Source: Mycobacterium rhizamassiliense (GTDB taxonomy: Bacteria; Actinomycetota; Actinomycetes; Mycobacteriales; Mycobacteriaceae). From it: DNA of 64,000 bases. The notes under the pieces were generated by a model. The model ran no database searches, was not told where the DNA came from, and was given only the letters and a program-made list of their open reading frames with translations. Both the position numbers and the translations under genes were made by a program. Of the stretch, positions 17,155 through 24,886 are shown piece after piece (position 1 is the stretch's first letter; each line of letters starts with the position of its first letter). The DNA is taken from positions 3,396,315 through 3,460,314 of the forward strand of contig NZ_LT721901.1 of NCBI RefSeq assembly GCF_900157375.1, written 5' to 3'.

Positions 17155-18324
17155 TCAGCCCGCCGGTGCCAGGATCAGGCCGCTGGTGGGCACGCCGGTT
17201 CCCGACGTCACCAGCACGTGCTCGACGTTGTCGACCTGGTTGTAGGAGGTGCCGCGGACCTGGCGCACACCCTCGGTGATGCCGTTCATGCCGTGGATGT
17301 ACGCCTCGCCGAGCAGGCCGCCGTTGGTGTTGATGGGGAACTCGCCGCCGAGCGACAGCCGCTCGATGGTGGCGAAGTCCTTGGCCTCGCCGCGCCCGCA
17401 GAATCCGAGCTCCTCGAGCTGGGCGAACACGAACGGCGTGAAATGGTCGTAGATGAAGGCGGTTTGAATGTCTTGCGGCTTGAGCCCTGAGTCGCGCCAC
17501 AGCTGGCGGCCCACCACGCCCATCTCGGGCAGCCCGGTGATCTCGTCGCGGTAGTAGCTCGTCATCATCTCGCCGTTGTGGGCCGCGCCCTGGGCGGCCG
17601 CGGTGATGATGGCCGGCGGCTGGCGCAGGTCGCGGGCGCGCTCGGCGCTGGTGATGACGAGCGCTACGCCGCCGTCGCTCTCCTGGCAGCAATCCAGCAG
17701 GCGCAGCACGGGTTCGACGATCCAACGCGAATTCTGGTGGTCTTCCAGGGTGATCGGCCGTTCGTAGAACCAGGCATCGGGGTTGGTCGCCGCATGCTTG
17801 CGATCGACCACCGCGATCCGGCCGAAGTCCTCGTTGGTGACGCCGTAGGTCGACATGTAGCGCTGGGCATGCACGGCGACCCAGGACGCGGGAGTCAGCA
17901 ACCCGAACGGCGCGTAATGCGCCATGAACAACGGTGTTTCGGCCATGCTGCGTCCGCTGCCGCCGAACCGGAAGCCGGACCGTTCGTTGAAGGCGCGCCA
18001 GCACACCACGACGTCGGCGACACCGGTGGCGACGGCCATCGCCGCGTGCACCACGGTGCCCGCCGCCGCGCCGCCGCCGTGATGCACCCGGGAGAAGAAC
18101 GAAAGGTCGCCGATGCCCACGTTGCGCGCGATGTCGATCTCGTCGCTGGAATCCATCGTGAAGGTGACCATGCCGTCGACGTCGCTGGGCGCCAGGCCCG
18201 CGTCGTCGAGCGCCGCGCTGACCGCCTCGCACGCCAATTGCAGCTCGCTGCGCCCGGATTCCTTGGAGAACTCCGTCTGGCCGATCCCGACGATCGCCGC
18301 CGCGCCCGGCAGCGTCCTGCTCAT
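17155..18324 (-). CDS. Ltp2-like thiolase-fold aldolase (sterol carrier/lipid-transfer family)
   Basis: The 389-residue protein strongly resembles Ltp2 (Rv3540c): AAIVGIGQTEFSKESGRSEL at the N-terminus, VDGMVTFTMDSSDEI, CWRAFNERSGFRFGG, and a C-terminus INTNGGLLGEAYIHGMNGI with TSGTGVPTSGLIL. Ltp2 cleaves the beta-hydroxyacyl-CoA of the cholesterol side chain by a retro-aldol step, releasing propionyl-CoA and a ketone, and works with the DUF35 part of ChsH2. The Cys-based thiolase active site is not evident, as expected for Ltp2-type aldolases. It overlaps the MaoC hydratase gene (ATGA). The chemistry is likely; the substrate is unknown. Confidence 0.88.
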   Translation of the reverse strand: MSRTLPGAAAIVGIGQTEFSKESGRSELQLACEAVSAALDDAGLAPSDVDGMVTFTMDSSDEIDIARNVGIGDLSFFSRVHHGGGAAAGTVVHAAMAVATGVADVVVCWRAFNERSGFRFGGSGRSMAETPLFMAHYAPFGLLTPASWVAVHAQRYMSTYGVTNEDFGRIAVVDRKHAATNPDAWFYERPITLEDHQNSRWIVEPVLRLLDCCQESDGGVALVITSAERARDLRQPPAIITAAAQGAAHNGEMMTSYYRDEITGLPEMGVVGRQLWRDSGLKPQDIQTAFIYDHFTPFVFAQLEELGFCGRGEAKDFATIERLSLGGEFPINTNGGLLGEAYIHGMNGITEGVRQVRGTSYNQVDNVEHVLVTSGTGVPTSGLILAPAG

Positions 18325-18770
18325 GCGCCCGACCCGTCGAGCAGGCTGAGCACCGCGGTGCCCGACACGTGATCACCCAGGCTGTTGGCGCCGGCGAAGG
18401 CCACCTCGACGAAGTTCTCTCCGTCCGATCCCTCGGTCTTGCCGGTGACGCTGCCGGTGAACCGCAGCGGGTCGTCCGGAAAGCACGGCACGCCAAGTCG
18501 GATCGACAGGTTCTTCACCATCGCCTCGGGTCCGGCCCAGTCGGTCAGGAAGCGCACGCAGTAGCCGTTGGTGGTCAGGATGTTCATGAACAGGTTGGGC
18601 GAGCCCTGCTGCTTGGCGTAGTCGCGGTCGTGATGCACCGGCATGAAGTCGCGGGTGGCGATCGCACCCGCGACGATCATCGTTGTGGTGATCGGGATTT
18701 CGAGCGGCGTGACCTCGTCACCCGGTGAGATGTCCTGCCATTGCAGAGTGCGGTTGGCGGTCGTCGTCAT
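18321..18770 (-). CDS. ChsH1-like MaoC enoyl-CoA hydratase
   Basis: The 149-residue hot-dog protein starts at ATG 18770, overlapping the upstream acyl-CoA dehydrogenase stop. Its hydratase motif TRDFMPVHHDRDYA carries the Asp and His used by R-specific hydratases, and DHVSGTAVLSLL closes the fold. It resembles ChsH1 (Rv3541c), the catalytic half of the heteromeric hydratase that adds water to the steroid side-chain enoyl-CoA. Here the partner would be the separate ChsH2-N-like protein encoded at 20290-20835. Confidence 0.87.
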   Translation of the reverse strand: MTTTANRTLQWQDISPGDEVTPLEIPITTTMIVAGAIATRDFMPVHHDRDYAKQQGSPNLFMNILTTNGYCVRFLTDWAGPEAMVKNLSIRLGVPCFPDDPLRFTGSVTGKTEGSDGENFVEVAFAGANSLGDHVSGTAVLSLLDGSGA

Positions 18771-19888
18771 GCGTGTCCTTCCGAATAGGTTGCGCCAAGC
18801 CGGGCCAGCTGCGCCGAAGCGGGACCGAGGGTGAGCTCGTTGTGCTTGGCCCACAAGAAGTAGCGGTGCAGGGGATAGGTGGTGTCGATGCCGATGCCGC
18901 CGTGCACGTGCTGGGTGGTGGCGGCGACGCGGGCGCCGGCCTCGGCGGCCCAGAATTTGGCGATGCGGGCGGCCCGGTGTGCCTTTTCCGAGGGCCGGTC
19001 GTGGGCAATCAGCCACGCCGCTTGCCAGGTGGTCCACCGGATCGCTTCTACGTCGATGAACGCGTCGGCCATCCGCTGCTGCACCGCCTGGAAGCTACCG
19101 ATCGGGCGGCCGAATTGCTCACGCCCGGAAGTATATTCGGCCGCGATGTGCAGCGCCCGCTCCACCACACCGAGCTGGATCGCGCACAGCGCGACCAGGG
19201 CGCGGGCGTGCAACGACTCGACCAGCCCGGCACCGACCAGCCGGTCGGCATCGGAAACGACTGCGCCGTCCAGTAATACGTCGGCGTGCGGCTCGCGACT
19301 GGTGGTCGGCACCGGACGAATATCGACGCCGGGGGCATCGGTGGCCAGCAGGAACAGGCCGACGGCGCCGTCATCCATCGCCGCGGGAATCAACACGGTG
19401 TCAGCGATCTGGGCGGCCGGCACCAGCTCCTTGGCGCCGTCCAGGCGCCACTGAGTGCCGTCGCGGCGCGCGGTGGTGGCCGGCAGTGACGGGTCCGAGC
19501 GGCCGGGCTCCGCCAGTCCCGCAGTGAGGATGCGGGTTCCGGCGAGCACGCCCGGCAGGAAGCGCTGTTGTTGCTCGGGCGTGCCGTGCCGCGCGATCGG
19601 GTCGGCGCCCAGCACCAGCGTCGCGTAGGCCGGCACCGGCGCCACGCTCCAGCCGACCTCGGCCAGCAGGACGCCGAGCTCGACGAAGCCGCCGCCGTTG
19701 CCGCCGGCCGACTCCGGCAGCGCGGTGCCCAGCAGGTCAACGGCCGCAAGCTCTTTCCACAGCGCCACGTCGTAGCGGACGTCGCCGGCCTCCAGCTCGG
19801 TCAGCCGGTCGGGCGTGGCGCGGCGCTGGAAGAGATCGCGCGCGAGCTTGGCGATCGTCTCCTGCTCTTCGGTGAACGAGAAATCCAT
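18767..19888 (-). CDS. Acyl-CoA dehydrogenase, ChsE1/FadE28-like
   Basis: The 373-residue FAD acyl-CoA dehydrogenase has the fold's N-terminal helices, TAGLAEPGRSDPSLP, and a C-terminal CTSRQFGRPIGSFQAVQQRMAD-type block (here GREQFGRPIGSFQAVQ). The length and layout resemble FadE28/ChsE1 (Rv3544c). In the cholesterol system ChsE1 and ChsE2 form an alpha2beta2 complex with only two FAD sites; the second acyl-CoA dehydrogenase at 20854-22038 is the obvious partner. The catalytic base is not clear to me by eye. ATG 19888 is three bases from the DUF35 stop. Confidence 0.86.
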   Translation of the reverse strand: MDFSFTEEQETIAKLARDLFQRRATPDRLTELEAGDVRYDVALWKELAAVDLLGTALPESAGGNGGGFVELGVLLAEVGWSVAPVPAYATLVLGADPIARHGTPEQQQRFLPGVLAGTRILTAGLAEPGRSDPSLPATTARRDGTQWRLDGAKELVPAAQIADTVLIPAAMDDGAVGLFLLATDAPGVDIRPVPTTSREPHADVLLDGAVVSDADRLVGAGLVESLHARALVALCAIQLGVVERALHIAAEYTSGREQFGRPIGSFQAVQQRMADAFIDVEAIRWTTWQAAWLIAHDRPSEKAHRAARIAKFWAAEAGARVAATTQHVHGGIGIDTTYPLHRYFLWAKHNELTLGPASAQLARLGATYSEGHA

Positions 19889-19891
19889 GAT

Positions 19892-20290
19892 TCAGCCGGC
19901 CGGCCGGAACTGGTGCAGCACCAGGTCGTCATCGAAGGTCTGGTAGTACACCTCGACGGCCATTCCGGTGGTCACCTCGGCCGGGTCGATGCCGGTCAGG
20001 TTGGACACCAGCCGCACCCCTTCCTTGAGTTCCACCAGCGCGACGACGTAGGGGTACTCGAAGAACGGGAACTTAGGCTCGTGCGGCATCACGTAGCTGT
20101 AGACGGTGCCGCGGCCCGACGACTCGATCGCATCCCACTGCAGCGAGCGGCAGTGCGGGCACATCGGCCGCGGCGGGTGGCGCAGCTGCCCGCAGCCACC
20201 GCAACGCTGGATCAGGAGCTTGTTCTCCCGCAACCCATTCCAGAAGAACTCGGTGTCCGGCGTGATCGCCGGAGCCAGTCGCGCCGCCAT
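19892..20290 (-). CDS. DUF35 zinc-ribbon/OB-fold protein (ChsH2 C-terminal-half-like)
   Basis: The 132-residue protein has a rubredoxin-like zinc ribbon CGGCGQLRHPPRPMCPHC near residues 34-51, then an OB-fold with GTVYSYVMPHEP and GMAVEVYYQTFDDD. In M. tuberculosis this domain is the C-terminal half of ChsH2 (Rv3542c) and binds Ltp2 to make the active aldolase. Here it is a separate gene whose ATG overlaps the stop of the MaoC-like N-half gene (ATGA at 20288-20292). It probably docks the Ltp2-like aldolase of the same operon. Confidence 0.87.
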   Translation of the reverse strand: MAARLAPAITPDTEFFWNGLRENKLLIQRCGGCGQLRHPPRPMCPHCRSLQWDAIESSGRGTVYSYVMPHEPKFPFFEYPYVVALVELKEGVRLVSNLTGIDPAEVTTGMAVEVYYQTFDDDLVLHQFRPAG

Positions 20291-20835
20291 CAGTTCGCCG
20301 GCCTGAAGCGCAGCACCCGGAATCGTTGCCGACCCAGCACCTCGCCGTGCTGGTCGGTGTAGGTGGTCAGCCAGGTGAGGAAGAAGCCGGTGCCCAGCGC
20401 CGTCGTCTTCTCGTCGGAGACGGATTCGTACACCGTCGTCGCGCTGATCTCGTCGCCGAGGCGGGGGTAGCGCTCCATGTCGAACTCCGAGTTGGTCGCC
20501 ACCGTGCTGGTGTAGCCCGCTTCGTCGAGGAATGCCGTTGGGTTGCCGTGGATCTCGATGGGCGCTCCACCGCGTTCGCCGATGCCCTCGAGCTTCGGTG
20601 ACGGCATGGTCCAGGACTGCAGCATCACCGGCGGCGACACGATGCCGCCGAACCGGGACGACGCGGCGAACTCCGGGTCGATGTAGACGGGGTTCATATC
20701 GGCCATCGCGTACGCCCAGTGGCGAATCATCGGCTGGTTCACCGGGTCCGGTGCCAGCGAGGGCTTTCCGGTGCCGCCGGTCGGCTGCCCGACGAGGGCC
20801 CGCACTTTGGCGCTGACGGATTCTGAGTCGGTCAC
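20290..20835 (-). CDS. MaoC-like protein (ChsH2 N-terminal-half-like)
   Basis: The 181-residue hot-dog protein starts at GTG 20835. It resembles the N-terminal MaoC-like domain of ChsH2: RHWAYAMADMNPVYIDPEFA and FGGIVSPPVMLQSW. The usual hydratase His after NP is replaced by Tyr (NPVY), as expected for the non-catalytic half of a heteromeric hydratase. It would pair with the ChsH1-like protein. Its 181 residues plus the 132 of the DUF35 protein equal the 311-residue size recalled for fused ChsH2, so this is a split version. Confidence 0.84.
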   Translation of the reverse strand: MTDSESVSAKVRALVGQPTGGTGKPSLAPDPVNQPMIRHWAYAMADMNPVYIDPEFAASSRFGGIVSPPVMLQSWTMPSPKLEGIGERGGAPIEIHGNPTAFLDEAGYTSTVATNSEFDMERYPRLGDEISATTVYESVSDEKTTALGTGFFLTWLTTYTDQHGEVLGRQRFRVLRFRPAN

Positions 20836-20853
20836 GTAGGTTCGTCCTCCTGA

Positions 20854-22038
<1,185 letters not shown>

Positions 22039-22042
22039 CGGC

Positions 22043-23230
22043 TCAGGCCCCCATCCGCACCGGCATGCGCTTCACCCCGGGCACCATGGTGGCCCGCATC
22101 CGGTCGACGTTGCCGACCAGCTCCAGGTCGGGAAAGCGACGCAGCAGTTCTTCGAAGAACACGGTCGCCTCCAGGCGCGCCAATTGCGCTCCGACACAGG
22201 AGTGTTCGCCGCAGCCGAACGCGATGTGCGGGTTGGGGTGCCGGGTCACGTCGAACTTCTCGGAGTCGGGACCGAAGATGTCCTCGTCGCGGTTGGCCGA
22301 CCCGTAGAGCATCACCACCGTCTCGCCGGCGCGGATCCGTTGACCACGGATCTCGACATCGGCCGTCGCGGTGCGAGCCATATGCGTCACGGGGCTGTTC
22401 CAACGCAGCATCTCCTCGACGGCGAGGGGGATCCGGCCGGGGTCCTGCGCCAGCAGCCGGCGTTGCTCGGGGTGCGCGATCAGCGCCTGCGTGCCCAGCG
22501 CGATCAGGTTGCGGGTGGTCTCGTTGCCCGCGACCAGCAGCAGGAACGCGAAGTTGAGCAGGTCCTCGTCGGTCAGGCGGTGTTCGTCGATCTCGGCCTC
22601 GACCAGGACCGACAGCATGTCGTCGCGGGGTTCCACGCGGCGCACCGCGATCAGCTTCTGGAAGTACTCGAAGAGCTGTCCCATCGCCACCAGCGAGTCG
22701 AGTTCGATCTCGGGGTCGGCGGATCCGGTGGCCGCGTCCGACCACGCGCGGAACTGCTCCCAGTCGTCGGGCGGGGCGCCGATCAGTTCGGCGATCATGC
22801 GGGTGGGCAGCGGCGCGGCGAGCTCTTCGGCGAACTCGTGCACCGAGCCCGGTTCGATGCCGTTGAGCAGTCCGCGCACGATTTCGCGGATCTTCGGTTC
22901 CAGCACGGCCACTCGCCGTCGGGTGAAGCCCGAGTTGACCAGCTTGCGCAGCTGCCGGTGCCGGGGCGGGTCGGAAAAGATCAGGTTGCCCGCCTGCACC
23001 GGGCTCGGGAGCGCCGGATCGGGGATGGTGATGCCCTGGGTGGAGGTGAACAGGGCCGGGGTGCTCGACACGTACCGGATGTCCTCGTACTTCAACAGCG
23101 CCCAGAACTTCGTGACGTCGTTCCAGCACACCGGCGCCGTCGCGCGCAGCTCCCGATACGCGGGGTACGGGTCACCCGCATAGAAATCGGGGGAGTGCAG
23201 CGGGAAATCCGGGGGCGGATGAGTTTGCAC
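22043..23230 (-). CDS. Cytochrome P450 at the head of the catabolic operon
   Basis: The 395-residue P450 has the I-helix LLVAGNETTRN and the heme loop FGCGEHSCVG with the ligand Cys. GTG 23230, preceded by GAGAGGTG at about eight bases, is preferred over an upstream TTG at 23275 that lies inside the operator region. In the cholesterol igr operon the P450 (CYP125) oxidises the terminal methyl; here the enzyme would start attack on an alkyl or terpenoid side chain. The family number is not assigned. It is first in the minus-strand operon behind a TTGACA promoter and palindromic operator. Confidence 0.9.
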   Translation of the reverse strand: MQTHPPPDFPLHSPDFYAGDPYPAYRELRATAPVCWNDVTKFWALLKYEDIRYVSSTPALFTSTQGITIPDPALPSPVQAGNLIFSDPPRHRQLRKLVNSGFTRRRVAVLEPKIREIVRGLLNGIEPGSVHEFAEELAAPLPTRMIAELIGAPPDDWEQFRAWSDAATGSADPEIELDSLVAMGQLFEYFQKLIAVRRVEPRDDMLSVLVEAEIDEHRLTDEDLLNFAFLLLVAGNETTRNLIALGTQALIAHPEQRRLLAQDPGRIPLAVEEMLRWNSPVTHMARTATADVEIRGQRIRAGETVVMLYGSANRDEDIFGPDSEKFDVTRHPNPHIAFGCGEHSCVGAQLARLEATVFFEELLRRFPDLELVGNVDRMRATMVPGVKRMPVRMGA

Positions 23231-23260
23231 GGCAAGCACCTCTCGCGGGACACCCGATCC

Positions 23261-23281
23261 GACAGATTGGGCCAATCTGTC
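23261..23281. promoter_or_regulatory. Perfect 21-bp palindromic operator
   Basis: GACAGATTGG at 23261-23270 and CCAATCTGTC at 23272-23281 are exact inverted repeats around one central base. The site starts 11 bases downstream of the P450 -10 box, so it covers the expected transcription start. This is the size and position of a TetR repressor site. It is not the KstR or KstR2 motif as I know them. The operon's own TetR (15463-16074) is the likely ligand. Confidence 0.75.
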
Positions 23282-23291
23282 TTGCGTGATG

Positions 23292-23321
23292 TGTCTACTC
23301 CGCTGCGCCGCATGCTGTCAA
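23292..23321 (-). promoter_or_regulatory. Promoter of the P450 operon (TTGACA-N18-TAGACA)
   Basis: On the minus strand TTGACA (complement of 23316-23321) is followed after 18 bases by TAGACA (complement of 23292-23297). The -35 is a consensus SigA hexamer; the -10 is weak. The palindrome at 23261-23281 begins just after it. Confidence 0.5.
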
Positions 23322-23368
23322 CACGACACAAAGATATTGAAATAGCTCGGAATTCGCTTGGTTGATGA

Positions 23369-23398
23369 TTGACACCCGGCCGCTGCGGCGTGTACACC
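23369..23398 (+). promoter_or_regulatory. Promoter of the aldehyde dehydrogenase gene (TTGACA-N18-TACACC)
   Basis: TTGACA at 23369-23374 and TACACC at 23393-23398 are 18 bases apart, the same spacing as the divergent P450 promoter. The -10 overlaps an 8-bp palindrome GTGTACAC (23390-23397 region). The start codon is about 28 bases downstream. Confidence 0.45.
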
Positions 23399-23425
23399 AA
23401 GTGATCAGATGACCGGAGGATGCAC

Positions 23426-24886
23426 ATGGCCGATTCACCCGCTCTTGTCCAGACCTACCAGCTCTACATCGACGGCAACTGGGTCGAGCCGGCCGACGGC
23501 CGGTACGACGATGTGTCCCCGTCCACCGAGGCCGTCATCGCCACCGCACCCGACGCGAGCGTCGCCCAGGTAAGCGACGCGATCGGTGCCGCGCGGCGCG
23601 CCTTCGACAGCGGCCCGTGGGGCACGATGAGCGCCGAGCAGCGCGCCGCGTGCCTGAACCAGCTGGGCGAGGCGCTGACCAAACACGCCGACGACTTCTT
23701 CGCGCTGTCGCAGGCGGAGTGGGGCTGCATCGCCAACGAGCGCATGATGCAGATCGACGGCGCCGGGTTCATGTCGATGCATGCCGCCGGGCTCGCCACC
23801 CAGCTCACCGACGAAGCGGTCTCCGGCATCAGCGCCGGGACCACGCTGTTGCGCCACGCGCCGCTGGGCGTGGTGTCGGTGCTGACGCCATGGAACTTCC
23901 CGCACTGCCTCAACGTCATGAAGCTGAATCATGCTCTGGCGGCGGGCAATACGGTCGTGCTCAAGCCCTCGCCGCTGACCCCGCTGGCCGGGCTGGCGCT
24001 CGCGCGGATCATCGACGAGCACACCGACATCCCGCCCGGCGTCGTCAACGTCGTCACCCCGTCCGGGGTGGAGGCGGCCAAGCTGCTCACCACCGATCCG
24101 CGGATCGACATGGTGAGCTTCACCGGCAGCTCGGTCGTCGGCAAGCAGGTCATGTCCGCCGCCGGCGACACGATGAAACGAATCCTGCTGGAGCTGGGCG
24201 GCAAGTCGGCGAGCATCATCCTCGACGACACCGAGATCACCGACGAGATGCTGCGGCAGATGCTCTTCGAATCCTGTTCGCTGCATGCCGGACAGGCCTG
24301 CATCCTGCACAGCCGGCTGCTGCTGCCCGATTCGCTGCACGACGATGTCGTCGCCCGGCTCGCCGCGCTGGCCCGCGAGGTCAAGGTGGGCGATCCCTTC
24401 GACCCCGACGTCCAGATGGGCCCGCTGATCAGTGCGGCGCAGCGGGACCGGGTCGAGGCGCACATCGCCGGGGCCATCAAGGACGGGGCCACGCTGGTGA
24501 CCGGCGGCCGCCGCCCGGCCGGCCTGGACGTCGGCTTCTACGTCGAACCGACGATCCTGTCCGGCGTCGAGCCGAATTCGACTATCGCACAAGAGGAAGT
24601 CTTCGGTCCGGTGTTGACGGTGCTGCGCTACCGCGACGACGACGACGCGGTAGCGATCGCGAACAACTCGCAGTATGGGCTGTCCGGCGCGGTGTGGGGC
24701 GGCGACGTGGACCGCGCCGTCAGCGTCGCTCGCCGCGTCCGGACCGGCCAGATCGCCGTCAACGGCATCAGCCCCGGCGGCGCGCCGTTCGGCGGCTTCA
24801 AACTCAGCGGGCTCGGCCGCGAGGGCGGTGGCATCGGCGGACTGCACCAGTACATGGAGCCGATGGCCATCGGGGTTCCCGCGTGA
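23426..24886 (+). CDS. NAD(P)-dependent aldehyde dehydrogenase
   Basis: The 486-residue enzyme has the cofactor loop FTGSSVVGKQV, the catalytic-Glu region LELGGKSASI, the nucleophile in HAGQACILHSR, and the late motif EEVFGPVLTVLRY. ATG 23426 is preferred over ATG 23420 because GGAGG at 23415-23419 is six bases away from it and touches the earlier one. It is divergent from the P450 operon and overlaps the CoA-transferase gene (GTGA). It probably oxidises the aldehyde made after P450 hydroxylation to a carboxylate that the CoA-transferase activates. Confidence 0.9.
   Translation: MADSPALVQTYQLYIDGNWVEPADGRYDDVSPSTEAVIATAPDASVAQVSDAIGAARRAFDSGPWGTMSAEQRAACLNQLGEALTKHADDFFALSQAEWGCIANERMMQIDGAGFMSMHAAGLATQLTDEAVSGISAGTTLLRHAPLGVVSVLTPWNFPHCLNVMKLNHALAAGNTVVLKPSPLTPLAGLALARIIDEHTDIPPGVVNVVTPSGVEAAKLLTTDPRIDMVSFTGSSVVGKQVMSAAGDTMKRILLELGGKSASIILDDTEITDEMLRQMLFESCSLHAGQACILHSRLLLPDSLHDDVVARLAALAREVKVGDPFDPDVQMGPLISAAQRDRVEAHIAGAIKDGATLVTGGRRPAGLDVGFYVEPTILSGVEPNSTIAQEEVFGPVLTVLRYRDDDDAVAIANNSQYGLSGAVWGGDVDRAVSVARRVRTGQIAVNGISPGGAPFGGFKLSGLGREGGGIGGLHQYMEPMAIGVPA

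Noticed and set aside
23435..24847. 470-codon minus-strand frame opposite the aldehyde dehydrogenase
   Set aside because: It mirrors the codon pattern of the real gene and shows no domain; the plus-strand gene has all ALDH motifs.
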